From Silicimonas sp. (lineage in GTDB: Bacteria; Pseudomonadota; Alphaproteobacteria; Rhodobacterales; Rhodobacteraceae): a stretch of 64,000 bases of DNA. The stretch spans positions 62,001-126,000 of the forward strand of contig JAJDUZ010000053.1 in NCBI GenBank assembly GCA_022826385.1, in the 5' to 3' direction. The translations under genes and the position numbers were made by a program. The notes beneath the pieces were generated by a model. That model was not told the DNA's origin. It saw only the letters and a list, made by a program, of their open reading frames with translations, and did not search any database. Shown piece by piece: positions 35,353 through 45,770 of this stretch (position 1 is the first letter of the stretch; each line of letters starts with the position of its first letter).

Positions 35353-36315
35353 ATGGCTGACGCCACCCTCACATCCAGCCCGAACGCACGCACGGCGCGG
35401 CGCCGTCGGACCGAGCGGCTGAACCGGCTGACGCCCTATCTTTTCCTTGGGCCTGCGGCGGTCATCATGGCGATCGCGCTGCTTTACCCGCTGGGCTACA
35501 TGGTCTGGGGCAGTTTCCGCGACTGGGATCCAAGCCAGACGATCGGCGAAGCCGAGTTCGTTGGCCTGAAGAATTACATCACCCTTTGGGGTGACCCGAA
35601 TTTCCGCGAGAGCCTTGGCGTGACCCTGCGCTTTGCCTTCTTCGTGGTGACGTTCGAGATGGTGATCGGTGTCGGTCTGGCGCTGCTTCTGGACCGCAAC
35701 ATTCGCGGCATGTCGATGCTGCGCACCATGTTCATCCTGCCGATGATGATCGCGCCCGTCGTGGTGGGCCTGATGTGGCGCTATATGTACCACCCGACGG
35801 TCGGCACCTTTAACCGGACACTCGAGAGCCTTGGCCTGCCAAGTGTCGACTGGCTGGGCCAGCACGCGCTGATGAGCGTCATCATCGCGGATATCTGGCA
35901 GTGGACGCCCTTCATCTTCATCCTAGCGCTGGCGGCGTTGCAGTCGCTGCCGCGCTCGGCGCTGGAAGCGGCGCGGATCGATGGCGCGACGGCGTGGCAG
36001 CAGATCTGGTACATCAAGCTGCCGCTGATGATGCCCGTTCTGATCGTGACCGGGCTTCTGCGCCTGATCGACGCGTTCAAGGTGCTGGAAGTGATCCTTG
36101 TGATGACCGAAGGGGGCCCCGGTCTCTCGACCGAGATCCTCGCCCTGCGGATCAGCCGCACCGCGACCGAGTTCCGCGAACTGGGCGTGGCGGCGGCGAT
36201 GTCGAATTACCTGTTGCTGCTGCTTCTGGCGCTGACGCTGGGCATGTTTGCCTTCACCCGCTGGCAGGAAGCGCGCGCAGCCAAGGTCCGCATGGCGGCC
36301 GAGGAGGACAGCTGA
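35353..36315 (+). CDS. Sugar ABC transporter permease (CUT1, MalF-like)
   Basis: The 320-residue protein has six hydrophobic segments and the ABC coupling motif EAARIDGATAWQQIWYIKLPLM. The ATG at 35353 is preferred over a TTG at 35338; neither has a clear ribosome site. The N-terminal Arg-rich stretch (RTARRRRTERLNRL) precedes helix 1. Its stop overlaps the next start by 1 nt. Confidence 0.93.
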   Translation: MADATLTSSPNARTARRRRTERLNRLTPYLFLGPAAVIMAIALLYPLGYMVWGSFRDWDPSQTIGEAEFVGLKNYITLWGDPNFRESLGVTLRFAFFVVTFEMVIGVGLALLLDRNIRGMSMLRTMFILPMMIAPVVVGLMWRYMYHPTVGTFNRTLESLGLPSVDWLGQHALMSVIIADIWQWTPFIFILALAALQSLPRSALEAARIDGATAWQQIWYIKLPLMMPVLIVTGLLRLIDAFKVLEVILVMTEGGPGLSTEILALRISRTATEFRELGVAAAMSNYLLLLLLALTLGMFAFTRWQEARAAKVRMAAEEDS

Positions 36316-37250
36316 TGGACCAGTCTTACGACCGCCAGAACCCCGCTTTCTATGCGGTGATCGCGCTTCTGGTCTTCATGAGCGTCGGCCCCGTCTTGTT
36401 GATGTTCGTCAACAGCTTCAAGCTGGACGTCGATATCATCGGTGGCACCACCGGCCTGATCTTCCTGCCGACAATCCAGAACTATGAAACCGCGCTTTGC
36501 GACGTGCTTTGGTACGAGCCGGATCATCTGGATTTCTGTTCGCTCAAGTTCGGTGGCGCGTTCATCAACTCGCTGATTATCGCGCTGGTCTCGACCGCGC
36601 TGACCTTGGTGATCGGCTGCATGGCGGCCTATGCGCTGGTTCGGTTCCGGTTCATGGGACGCGACACGGTTTCGCTGACAACGCTGATGGTCCGCATGGT
36701 GCCGCCGGCCGTTCTGTTGGTGCCGGTTTTCGGGCTTTGGAACAACGAGTTCTGCCTGGACCGCGACGGCCTGATCGGAGGCGCGATCCGCGACACGTTC
36801 GGGGGCCGGGGCGATGTCTGCCTTGCGGGAACGCATACGGGCATCATCCTTGTCTATGTCGCGATGAACCTGCCCTTCGTCATCTGGATCCTGCAAAGCT
36901 TCATCGTGCAGGTGCCACGCTCGCTGGAGGAAGCGGCCCGCGTCGACGGGGCAGGGCCGTTCCAGGTGTTCTTCCTTGTCGTATTGCCGCTGATCAAACC
37001 CGGCCTTGCCGCCGCTGCGATCTTCACCTTCCGGATTGCGTGGAACGAGTACCTGCTGGCCTCGGCGCTGAGCGACCGGAACACCAAGACGGTGCCGATC
37101 CTGATCGTCAACAACATGAGCGAATTTAACGTCGAATGGGGGGTCATCATGGCCACCGGCATGTTGCTGGCCATTCCGCCGATCATCTTCACGCTGTTCG
37201 CCAGCCGCCAAATCATCACCGGCATGACCGCAGGCGCGGTCAAGGGCTGA
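36315..37250 (+). CDS. Sugar ABC transporter permease (CUT1, MalG-like)
   Basis: The 311-residue protein has six membrane helices and the coupling motif EEAARVDGAGPFQVFFLVVLPLI. It is about 30 residues longer than typical partners, owing to Cys-containing periplasmic inserts (ALCDVLWYEPDHLDFCSL and NNEFCLDRDGLIGG ... GDVCLAG) that could form disulfides. TGATG overlaps both neighbouring genes. Confidence 0.92.
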   Translation: MDQSYDRQNPAFYAVIALLVFMSVGPVLLMFVNSFKLDVDIIGGTTGLIFLPTIQNYETALCDVLWYEPDHLDFCSLKFGGAFINSLIIALVSTALTLVIGCMAAYALVRFRFMGRDTVSLTTLMVRMVPPAVLLVPVFGLWNNEFCLDRDGLIGGAIRDTFGGRGDVCLAGTHTGIILVYVAMNLPFVIWILQSFIVQVPRSLEEAARVDGAGPFQVFFLVVLPLIKPGLAAAAIFTFRIAWNEYLLASALSDRNTKTVPILIVNNMSEFNVEWGVIMATGMLLAIPPIIFTLFASRQIITGMTAGAVKG

Positions 37251-38008
37251 TGGACTGGCTCTTGGCCCCCATCGACCCGGCTCGCGCCCATGACGTGGGC
37301 GTCGCGGTGTCGTGGCACGCGCGCTCGATGGTGCTGGCGTGGGGCGTTCTGGCGCCGTTGGCGGTGCTGATCGCGCGGTTCTTCAAGATACTGCCGGGGC
37401 AGGACTGGCCGCGCGAGCTGGACAGCCAGCTCTGGTGGCGGTCGCACTGGATCGGACAGGTGGCTGTGGCCGCGATCTCGGTCGCCGGGCTGGTGCTGGT
37501 GTTGCCCAGCGAACGCGGCGCCATGACGTTGCACAACTGGCTGGGCTTCGGGCTTCTGGCGCTGATGCTGGTACAGGTGCTCTTGGGCGCGTTTCGCGGA
37601 TCAAAAGGCGGGCCCAGCGATCCGGCCCGCGATGGCACGCCGCGCGGTCACCACTATGACATGACGCCATGGCGGCTGGCCTTCGAGGCGCTGCACAAGA
37701 CGTTGGGCTATGGCGCTTTGGCACTGGCGGTTGTTGTCATCCTGACCGGGCTTTGGAAGGCCAATGCTCCGGTCTGGATGTGGGGCGCGCTTGCGGTATG
37801 GTGGGCGCTGTTGGTGGTGGCCTTCATCACGTTGCAACGGCGCGGCATGGCGATCGACACCTATCAGGCGATCTGGGGCGACGGGGCCGAGCACCCGGGC
37901 AACCAGATGCCAGCGCCGGGTTGGGGCGTGCGCCGCCCCGGAGACACGAGAAGAGAGAGTGCGGACAATGTTCGGAATGATCGAGGGGACGGGGTTCGAA
38001 GTCATTGA
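37250..38008 (+). CDS. Cytochrome b561-type membrane protein
   Basis: The 252-residue protein has five or so membrane helices and conserved His in them (SWHARSM, RSHWIGQ, TLHNWLG, EALHKTLGYG), as expected for a di-heme b561 domain. It would carry electrons across or within the membrane. It is unusual inside a sugar ABC operon; start TGATG overlaps the permease stop, so it is truly part of the unit. The last 14 codons overlap the lactonase start by 41 nt. Confidence 0.82.
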   Translation: MDWLLAPIDPARAHDVGVAVSWHARSMVLAWGVLAPLAVLIARFFKILPGQDWPRELDSQLWWRSHWIGQVAVAAISVAGLVLVLPSERGAMTLHNWLGFGLLALMLVQVLLGAFRGSKGGPSDPARDGTPRGHHYDMTPWRLAFEALHKTLGYGALALAVVVILTGLWKANAPVWMWGALAVWWALLVVAFITLQRRGMAIDTYQAIWGDGAEHPGNQMPAPGWGVRRPGDTRRESADNVRNDRGDGVRSH

Positions 38009-38891
38009 ACCCGAATTTCAGGACTGCCTGATCGGACATGCGCGGGTGGAACGGCTCTGGACCGGGGCGCGGTGGTCGGAAGGACCAGCGTGGTTCGCCG
38101 CCGGGCGCTATCTTGTCTGGTCGGACATCCCCAACAACCGGATGATGCGGTTCGACGAAACCGATGGTTCGGTCTCGGTCTTCCGCAATCCCGCCAATAA
38201 CACCAACGGGCACACAGTCGACCGGCAGGGGCGGCTGGTCAGTTGTGAACATCTGACGCGCCGCGTCACCCGGACCGAGCTTGATGGCAGTCTGACGGTG
38301 ATCGCCGACAGCTATCAGGGCAAGCGGCTCAATTCGCCCAATGACGTGGTGGTGAAATCCGATGGCTCGATCTGGTTCACCGACCCAAGCTATGGGATCC
38401 TGATCGACTATGAAGGTGAACGCGCAGAAAGCGAGATCGGCGCGTGTCATGTGTATCGCGTCGATCCCTCGGACGACATCTCGATCGTCGCGGAGGACTA
38501 TGTGAAGCCGAACGGCCTGGCCTTCAGCCCCGACGAAAGCCTGCTTTATATCGCGGATACCGGTGCCTCGCATCAGGCCGACGGGCCGAAGCATATCCGG
38601 CGCCACACGGTCAATGCCGACAACAGTCTGAGCGGGGGCGAGGTTTTGGCGACCTGCACCAACGGTCTCTTCGACGGGTTCCGTTGCGACCGCGACGGAC
38701 GCATCTGGACCTCGGCCGCGGACGGGGTGCATTGCCTCGCACCCGATGGGCGGCTGATCGGTAAGATCCTGATCCCCGAATTCGTCAGCAATGTCTGTTT
38801 CGGCGGACCCCGCCTGAACCGCCTGTTCATCTGCGGAACCACGTCGCTTTACGCGGCCTTCCTCGCCGTGAACGGGGTGTCGCCGGTATGA
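37968..38891 (+). CDS. SMP-30/gluconolactonase-family lactonase
   Basis: The 307-residue beta-propeller protein has metal-site blocks WSEGPAW (Glu), RLNSPNDVVVKSDGSIWFTDP (Asn, Asp) and VKPNGLAFSPDESLLYIADTG. The family hydrolyses sugar lactones such as gluconolactone to the acid. No signal peptide, so the enzyme is cytoplasmic. Start ATG at 37968; 37977 is an alternative. It would feed acid to the idonate/gluconate steps. Confidence 0.9.
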   Translation: MFGMIEGTGFEVIEPEFQDCLIGHARVERLWTGARWSEGPAWFAAGRYLVWSDIPNNRMMRFDETDGSVSVFRNPANNTNGHTVDRQGRLVSCEHLTRRVTRTELDGSLTVIADSYQGKRLNSPNDVVVKSDGSIWFTDPSYGILIDYEGERAESEIGACHVYRVDPSDDISIVAEDYVKPNGLAFSPDESLLYIADTGASHQADGPKHIRRHTVNADNSLSGGEVLATCTNGLFDGFRCDRDGRIWTSAADGVHCLAPDGRLIGKILIPEFVSNVCFGGPRLNRLFICGTTSLYAAFLAVNGVSPV

Positions 38892-39298
38892 GCCTTGTTG
38901 CGCCGACGCTGTGCCTGACGCATCAGGCCGTGTTGAAAATGCTCGAGGCCGCGGTGGCGCGGGCCGAAGAGATGGGCCAGCCGCAATGCATCGTTATCGT
39001 CGACGCCAGCGGCGAGACACTGGCGCAGTTGCGGATGAGCGGCGCGAAATTCCTGAGCCTGAAAAGCGCGCGGTCCAAGGCGCGGACGGCGGCTTCGATC
39101 GGGGCGCCAAGTGCGGCGATCCCCGAGCATGTCGGCCCCGCGATTGCGGCAGCCACCGGGGGCGAGGTGACCCGTTTGGGCGGCGGCTTGCCAATCTATG
39201 TGGACGACACACTGGTCGGCGGCATCGGCATCGGCTCGGGCAGTCCCGAGCAGGATGTGGCGGTGGCGGAAGCGGCGCTGGCGGTGCTTGGGGGGTAG
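38888..39298 (+). CDS. GlcG/HbpS-family heme-binding-like protein
   Basis: The 136-residue protein shows the GlcG/HbpS pattern: CIVIVDASGETLAQLRM, AARSKA-type helix (SARSKARTAASIG) and a Gly-rich end VDDTLVGGIGIGSGSPEQDVAVAEAAL. Members often accompany glycolate or other oxidative operons and may bind heme or small acids. With b561 next door a redox role is plausible, though unproven. ATGA overlap with the lactonase gene. Confidence 0.83.
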   Translation: MSLVAPTLCLTHQAVLKMLEAAVARAEEMGQPQCIVIVDASGETLAQLRMSGAKFLSLKSARSKARTAASIGAPSAAIPEHVGPAIAAATGGEVTRLGGGLPIYVDDTLVGGIGIGSGSPEQDVAVAEAALAVLGG

Positions 39299-39317
39299 AG
39301 GCGCCGCTTCGCCCCGG

Positions 39318-39770
39318 TCAGGCGACGGATTGCTCTTCCATCACCTCGGCAAAGCTCTTGAAGAACTTCGCAGCCAGTTTCTTGGCCGTGCTCTGGATCA
39401 ACCGGCTGCCCAGTTGCGCCAGCTTGCCGCCGATCTCGGCCTTGGCCTCATAGCGCAGGATCGTCTGCGCGCCATCCTCGGTCAGGGTGACATCGGCGCC
39501 GCCCTTGGCGTGACCGGCGGTGCCGCCATTGCCCTGACCCGACAGCGAGAACTGGTCAGGCGCTCCGGCGGTGTCCAGCGTGACATTGCCGCCAAAGCGG
39601 GCCTTCACCGGGCCGACTTTCAAGACGACCTTGGCTTCCAGTTCGGTGTCGGAATGCTTGATCAGCTCTTCGCAGCCCGGAATGCATTGTTGCAGAATGT
39701 CCGGGTCGTTCAGCGCGGCATAGACCACGTCTTTCGGGGCATTGATGGTGATTTCGTCTGCGAGTTCCAC
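39318..39770 (-). CDS. coxG: CoxG-like SRPBCC protein
   Basis: The 150-residue protein has the CoxG/SRPBCC fold pattern (MELADEITINAPKDVVYAAL, CIPGCEEL, GSRLIQSTAKKLAAKFFKSF). In CO-oxidising bacteria CoxG anchors CO dehydrogenase to the membrane. It is the last gene of the minus-strand cox cluster and converges on the GlcG-like gene with 19 bp between them. Confidence 0.88.
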   Translation of the reverse strand: MELADEITINAPKDVVYAALNDPDILQQCIPGCEELIKHSDTELEAKVVLKVGPVKARFGGNVTLDTAGAPDQFSLSGQGNGGTAGHAKGGADVTLTEDGAQTILRYEAKAEIGGKLAQLGSRLIQSTAKKLAAKFFKSFAEVMEEQSVA

Positions 39771-39786
39771 GGGATACGTCCTTTTC

Positions 39787-39888
39787 TCAGCAACAGGGGA
39801 ATTTGATCGAGGCCAGATGGTCAGCCTGTTCAGGGGTCAGCGCGGCCTTCTTGCGCCACGCGGCGATCAGGGTCTTCAGCCAGGTCAT
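39787..39888 (-). CDS. 33-residue ORF in the cox cluster (MTWLKTLIAAW... FPCC)
   Basis: A complete short frame starts at ATG 39888, overlapping the coxF stop by ATGA, and ends 16 nt before coxG. It encodes an amphipathic helix with Lys/Arg, the segment ALTPEQADHLASIKF and a terminal Cys pair. Its position and codon choice suggest a real translated peptide that could be membrane-peripheral or bind metal. No homologue is known to me. Confidence 0.55.
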   Translation of the reverse strand: MTWLKTLIAAWRKKAALTPEQADHLASIKFPCC

Positions 39889-40679
39889 GTCGCCTCTGCC
39901 CTGGGGGTTGTCAGGGCGCGGCGGGCCATGACCAGTTCGGCCAGGATCGAGAGCGCGATTTCCTCGGGCGTGACCGCTTTGATGTCGAGCCCGGCGGGGG
40001 CTTTGACGGTGGCAATGGCCTCGGGCGCCAAGCCCTCGGCCTCCAGCTTCTGCGATAAAGCGGCGAACTTCCGGTGGCTGCCGACGAAGCTGCGATAATC
40101 GGCATGGCCCGAAAGGGTTGCCTTCAGCGCGGTCAGATCGCCTTGGCCTTGGGTCGCGATGACCACGAAGCGCTGACGGTTGGTGTCACCGATTTCGGCG
40201 GCATCCGCCGTTGCGGTGACCGACCAGTGAAACTGCGGTGCCAGATCGGCCAGCGCACGCGCAACGGGCGAGCCGCCGACGACGACCAGTTCCGGCATCG
40301 GCAGGCAGGGTTCGATGAAGATGTCGATCGTGCCTTTCGAGGGGCACCCGTTCCGCGCATAGGTGATCCCGTCCTCGGCCCGGCCGGGTTCCACGCCTTT
40401 CTCGGCCAGAAACTCTTCCGGCGTGACCGAGATCAGTTGCGGCTGACCGGTGGCAAAGGCCTCGACCGTGGCACGTTTGACCGCGCCGCGCGCGCAGCCC
40501 CCGCCAAGCCAGCCCTCGACGATGCTGCCATCGGCGGCCAGCAGCGCTTTCGCGCCGGGCTTCGCCGCCGTCGCCCCAACGGTGCGCACGATGGTGGCAA
40601 AGGCGAAAGGCCGGTTCGCCTCGCGCATCGCCTGCGCGGCGTCGGACAGATCGGGGTTCAGGACTTCGGCCGGGGTCAT
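39885..40679 (-). CDS. coxF: XdhC/CoxF-family Mo-cofactor maturation protein
   Basis: The 264-residue protein has the XdhC/CoxI N-terminal domain (ATIVRTVGATAAKPGAKALLAADGSIVEGWLGGGCARGAV) and a C-terminal Rossmann XdhC_C domain (ELVVVGGSPVARALADLAPQF). Such proteins protect or sulfurate the molybdenum cofactor before insertion. ATGA overlaps with coxE and with the short ORF. Confidence 0.88.
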   Translation of the reverse strand: MTPAEVLNPDLSDAAQAMREANRPFAFATIVRTVGATAAKPGAKALLAADGSIVEGWLGGGCARGAVKRATVEAFATGQPQLISVTPEEFLAEKGVEPGRAEDGITYARNGCPSKGTIDIFIEPCLPMPELVVVGGSPVARALADLAPQFHWSVTATADAAEIGDTNRQRFVVIATQGQGDLTALKATLSGHADYRSFVGSHRKFAALSQKLEAEGLAPEAIATVKAPAGLDIKAVTPEEIALSILAELVMARRALTTPRAEAT

Positions 40680-41853
40680 AGGCGCGTCACCTCGCGTTCC
40701 AACGCGGCCAGATCGTCCAGCGTGTTGGCGGCGGCAAACAGGTCGAGATGGGGCAGGGCGGCGGCCATGCCTGCCGCGACCGGGGCGTAATCCTTCCAGC
40801 CTTTCAACGGGTTGAGCCAGATCACCCGGCAGCCCCGTTTCTTCAGGCGGGCAAGGGCGGTGTCCAGCACCTCGGGCGCGCTGGTGTCGTATCCATCCGA
40901 CAGGATCAGCACAACGCTGCGCCCGTCCACGAACCGCTTGGCATAGGTCCGGGCGAACCGGTCGAGGCTTTCGCCGATCTTCGAACCACCGCCGAACCCG
41001 TCGGCCATCAGGGACATCCGGCCAATCGCACGCATCGCGTCCTTGTCGCGCAAGGTCTCGGTGATCCGGACGAGGCGGGTGTGAAAGAGATAGGCATCGG
41101 CATCCGGGTCGCTGCGCATCAGCCCCGCGATGAAGGCAAGGAAGACCTGCGCATAGACACTCATCGAGCCCGAGACATCGACCAGCGCCGTGATCTTCCG
41201 GGCGCGGTCCGGGCGCTTTTTCTTCAAGAGCTTCAACGGCTCACCGCCCGAGGCCAAACTGGCCCGTATGGTCTTCCGGAAATGCAACCGGTCGCCCTTC
41301 CGCGCCGCAATCCGCCGCCGCGAGCGGCGGTCGCGCAAGGCAGCGCCCAACTGGCGGGCGACGCGTTCGGCCTCGGCAATATCTTCGGGGCGCACCAAAT
41401 CGCGCAGGTCGCGGCGGTTCAGGTTGCGCATTTCGGTGGCGATCAGCTTGCCCTCACCATCGCTTTCGGCCTCGCCATCGCCACCATCGGGTGCGCTGGC
41501 CGACCCGCTGCTGCCCATGGCTTCACCGGCGGCATCGCGCGAGGAATGGACGTGATCGCTGGTGGTTGCCGCCGCACTTGGCATGACCTTGGTTTTCACC
41601 CGGCCCGCATCCATCCAGAAGGCGTCGAACAGGGCATCGAACCGTGCGACCTCTTCCTTGCAGCCGGTGCAGATCGGGCGGAGGGCCATCCGGGCGTCGT
41701 TCGGTGTGAAACTGTCCGTCGACGCCAGCGCTTCCAGCGCCAGACCCGTTTCAGCCACACCCAACCGGACGCCGTTCTCGCGGAGATGGGCCAGAAACCC
41801 CGCCATCCGCGCGGCCGGCCCGGGGTCGCGGGCGGCGAAGCGGGTGACGCGGC

Positions 41854-41857
<4 letters not shown>
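40676..41857 (-). CDS. coxE: CoxE, von Willebrand factor A domain protein
   Basis: The 393-residue protein has a C-terminal VWA domain with MIDAS motif DVSGSMSVY and LSDGYDTSAPEVL. The middle has an acidic stretch (GDGEAESDGEGK) and an Arg-rich block (RRSRRRIAARKGDRL). CoxE works with the AAA protein CoxD in building the Cu-S-Mo centre of CO dehydrogenase. 4-nt overlaps with coxD and coxF. Confidence 0.93.
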
Positions 41858-42729
<872 letters not shown>

Positions 42730-42776
42730 GCGCCGCGTCTCCTGCTTCTTCTGTTCAAAAATACTTCGGGTGGGGT

Positions 42777-42830
42777 CCGGGGAGGGCAGAGCCCTCCCCG
42801 GTGGGTCGGATGTCGCGCCAGCGACATCCG
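42777..42830. repeat. Two tandem perfect palindromes between coxL and coxD
   Basis: CCGGGGAGGGC-AGA-GCCCTCCCCGG (42777-42801, 11-bp stem) and CGGATGTCGC-GCCA-GCGACATCCG (42807-42830, 10-bp stem) fill the 107-bp gap between coxL and coxD. They could attenuate expression of the accessory genes or stabilise the coxMSL message. Confidence 0.85.
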
Positions 42831-42836
42831 AAACCC

Positions 42837-45266
42837 TTAGTCGTGCAGGCCCAGTTCATTGGCGGTCTTCCAGATCCGCCAATGGTCATGCGGCATCTGC
42901 GTGTGACGCAGCCCGAAGGCCCGGAACGCATCCTGCACCGCGTTCGAGAAACACGGCACACCGCCCACATGCGGGCTTTCGCCCACGCCCTTGGCGCCGA
43001 TCGGGTGATGCGGGCTGGGGGTGACGGTGTGGTCGGTCTCGTAATTCGGCACTTCCCACGCGGTCGGCAGGAAGAAGTCCATCAACGTGCCGGTCTTGAC
43101 GTTGCCCATCTCGTCATAGGCAATCTCCTGCCCCAGAGCGACGGCCAGCGCCTCGGTCAGACCGCCATGCACCTGGCCTTCGATGATCATCGGGTTGATC
43201 CGGGTGCCGCAGTCATCCAGCGCATAGAAGCGGCGAATGTCGGTGACGCCGGTGTCGACATCGATGTCCATGACACAGACATAGGCGCCGAACGGATAGG
43301 TCATGTTCGGCGGGTCATAATAGCTGACCGCTTCCAGACCCGGTTCGATCCCCGGAATGGCCTGATTATAGGCGGCGAAGGCAATTTCCTTCATCGTCTT
43401 GAACTTCTCGGGCGCGCCCTTCACCACGAAGCGGTCCACGTCGAACTCGACATCGTCGTCATGCACTTCCAGAAGATAGGCCGCGATCATCTGCGCCTTG
43501 GCGCGGATCTTGCGGCCCGCCAGCGCGGTGGCCGCCCCGGCAACCGGGGTCGAGCGCGAGCCATAGGTGCCAAGACCATAAGGCGCGGTGTCGGTGTCGC
43601 CTTCCTCGATGGTGATCGAATCTGCCGGCAGGCCGATTTCGGTCGCAAGGATCTGCGCGAAGGTGGTCGCGTGACCCTGACCTTGGGAAATCGTCCCCAG
43701 CCGCGCAATCGCCGACCCCGTGGGGTGAATGCGGATTTCGCAACTGTCGAACATGCCCAGTCCAAGGATATCGCAGTTCTTGACCGGACCCGCACCGACG
43801 ATCTCGGTGAAGAAGGTCAGGCCAATGCCCATCAGCGAGCGTGTTTTGCCCGCCTTGAAGTCTTCGACCCGCTGGGCCTGTTCGGCGCGCAGACCTTCAT
43901 AATCGACGGCCTTCAGCGCCTTGTCCCATGCGGTGTGGTAATCGCCCGAGTCGTATTCCCAGCCCAAGGCGGCCTTATAGGGGAACTGCTCCTTCTTGAT
44001 GAAGTTGATCCGGCGCAATTCGGCGGCGTCCATGTTCAGCTCGATCGCCAGAAGCTCGATCATGCGTTCGATGAAATAGACCGCCTCGGTCACCCGGAAC
44101 GAACAGCGATAGCTGACCCCGCCCGGCGCCTTGTTGGTATAGACCCCGTCGACGCCCAGATAGGCGACCGGAATGTCGTAAGATCCGGTGCAGACATTCA
44201 TGAAGCCTGCCGGGAACTTGGTGGGGTCGGCGCAGGCGTCGAACCCGCCATGGTCGGCCACCGTGTGGCACCAGAGACCGGTGATCTTGCCCTCTTTCGT
44301 GGCGGCGATCTTGCCCTTCATCCAATAGTCGCGGGCGAAGGCGGTGGTCATCAGGTTTTCCATCCGGTCTTCGATCCACTTCACCGGCTTGCCGGTGACG
44401 ATCGACGCCACAACCGAGCAGACATAGCCCGGGTAAGCGCCCACCTTGTTGCCGAAGCCGCCGCCGATATCGGGCGAGACGACGCGGATGTTGTGCTCTT
44501 CAATCCCCGAGATCAGGCTGACCACGGTGCGGATCGCATGCGGCGCCTGGAAGGTGCCGTAAAGCGTCAGCTTGCCGTTGACCTTGTCCATGCTGGCCAC
44601 GCAGCCGCAGGTTTCCAACGGGCAGGGATGGGTGCGGTGGTAATAGAGCATCTCTTCCGCCACCACTTCGGCGTTCTCGATCACCTGTTCGGTGGTCTCC
44701 TTGTCACCGACCTCCCATGTGAAGATGTGGTTGTGGTGCTTGCGTGGCCCGTGGGCTCCGTCCGGCACGCCGTCCCCTTCGCCCGCGATGTCCTCGCGCA
44801 GAACCACGTCGGATTCGAGCGATTTGAACGGGTCGGTGATGACGGGAAGTTCCTCGTATTCGACCACGACCGCTTCCACGCCGTCGGCGGCGGCGAAGCG
44901 ATCCTCGGCCACGACGAAGGCGACCTCCTGGCCCTGGAACAGCACCTTGCCATCGGCCAGCACCATCTGCTTGTCGCCCGCCAGCGTTGGCATCCAATGG
45001 AGACCAAGGGGCTCCAGATCGGCGGCTGTCAGAACCGCCAGAACGCCCGGCACTTCAAGGGCGGCGCTGGTGTCGATGCTGACCACGCGGGCATGCGCAT
45101 AGGGCGAGCGCACGAAGTCACCCGCAAGCATGCCATCCAGCTTGATGTCGTCGACATAGTTGCCCTTGCCTTGGGTGAAGCGCGCGTCTTCCACGCGTTT
45201 CCGCTTGCAGCCCATGCCACCAAGGGCATCGATCCGGTCTTCGCGGCTTGTCACTTCGTCTTTCAT
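42837..45266 (-). CDS. coxL: Form I carbon-monoxide dehydrogenase large subunit
   Basis: The protein is 809 residues, the same length as the Oligotropha enzyme. Counting codons from the ATG at 45266 puts Cys at exactly residue 388 in SYRCSFR and Glu at residue 763 in GAKGVGES. These are the Cu/S ligand and active-site Glu of true aerobic CO dehydrogenase. Form II homologues have AYRGAGR instead. The usual first Ala of AYxCSFR is Ser here. It binds molybdopterin cytosine dinucleotide and oxidises CO to CO2. Start overlaps coxS by 4 nt. Confidence 0.95.
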   Translation of the reverse strand: MKDEVTSREDRIDALGGMGCKRKRVEDARFTQGKGNYVDDIKLDGMLAGDFVRSPYAHARVVSIDTSAALEVPGVLAVLTAADLEPLGLHWMPTLAGDKQMVLADGKVLFQGQEVAFVVAEDRFAAADGVEAVVVEYEELPVITDPFKSLESDVVLREDIAGEGDGVPDGAHGPRKHHNHIFTWEVGDKETTEQVIENAEVVAEEMLYYHRTHPCPLETCGCVASMDKVNGKLTLYGTFQAPHAIRTVVSLISGIEEHNIRVVSPDIGGGFGNKVGAYPGYVCSVVASIVTGKPVKWIEDRMENLMTTAFARDYWMKGKIAATKEGKITGLWCHTVADHGGFDACADPTKFPAGFMNVCTGSYDIPVAYLGVDGVYTNKAPGGVSYRCSFRVTEAVYFIERMIELLAIELNMDAAELRRINFIKKEQFPYKAALGWEYDSGDYHTAWDKALKAVDYEGLRAEQAQRVEDFKAGKTRSLMGIGLTFFTEIVGAGPVKNCDILGLGMFDSCEIRIHPTGSAIARLGTISQGQGHATTFAQILATEIGLPADSITIEEGDTDTAPYGLGTYGSRSTPVAGAATALAGRKIRAKAQMIAAYLLEVHDDDVEFDVDRFVVKGAPEKFKTMKEIAFAAYNQAIPGIEPGLEAVSYYDPPNMTYPFGAYVCVMDIDVDTGVTDIRRFYALDDCGTRINPMIIEGQVHGGLTEALAVALGQEIAYDEMGNVKTGTLMDFFLPTAWEVPNYETDHTVTPSPHHPIGAKGVGESPHVGGVPCFSNAVQDAFRAFGLRHTQMPHDHWRIWKTANELGLHD

Positions 45267-45757
45267 TCTGCCGCCTCCTTGGCTGCATTCATTTCCGCCG
45301 CGGCGGCCTGAATGGATTTCACGATGTTCTGATAGCCCGTGCAGCGGCAGATATTGCCGGCCATGCCGAAGCGGATTTCTTCCTCGGTCGGGTTCGGGTT
45401 CTCTTCCAGCAGCTTGGTGGCGCGGGTGATCATGCCGGGGGTGCAATAGCCGCACTGAAGCCCGTGATGTTCCTTGAACGCCATTTGCAGCGGGTGCAGG
45501 TCGTCAGGCCCGCCCAGACCTTCGATCGTGGTGATCTCTTTGCCGTCGGCCTGCGCAATGAACATGGTGCAGGCTTTCACCGATTTGCCGTCGATGGTGA
45601 CGGTACAGGCGCCGCAATGCGAGGTTTCGCAGCCGATATGCGGGCCGGTGTAGTTGAGCCGTTCGCGCAGCGTGTAGATCAGCAACTCGCGCGGTTCGGC
45701 AATGACGTCCTCGGCCTTGCCGTTGACGGTGATCTTATAGTGTTTCTTGTCGGACAT
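45263..45757 (-). CDS. coxS: CO dehydrogenase small (2Fe-2S) subunit
   Basis: The 164-residue protein has the plant-type 2Fe-2S domain ([21 protein letters not shown]) and the second all-helical 2Fe-2S domain ([18 protein letters not shown]). It relays electrons from the Mo/Cu site to FAD. It lies between coxM and coxL in the standard M-S-L order. Confidence 0.95.
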   Translation of the reverse strand: MSDKKHYKITVNGKAEDVIAEPRELLIYTLRERLNYTGPHIGCETSHCGACTVTIDGKSVKACTMFIAQADGKEITTIEGLGGPDDLHPLQMAFKEHHGLQCGYCTPGMITRATKLLEENPNPTEEEIRFGMAGNICRCTGYQNIVKSIQAAAAEMNAAKEAAE

Positions 45758-45770
45758 GTGTCGTGTCTCC

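Noticed and set aside
33979-35865. A 628-codon minus-strand frame opposite the ABC binding-protein and permease genes
   Set aside because: Antisense shadow of well-supported transporter genes with proper ribosome sites.
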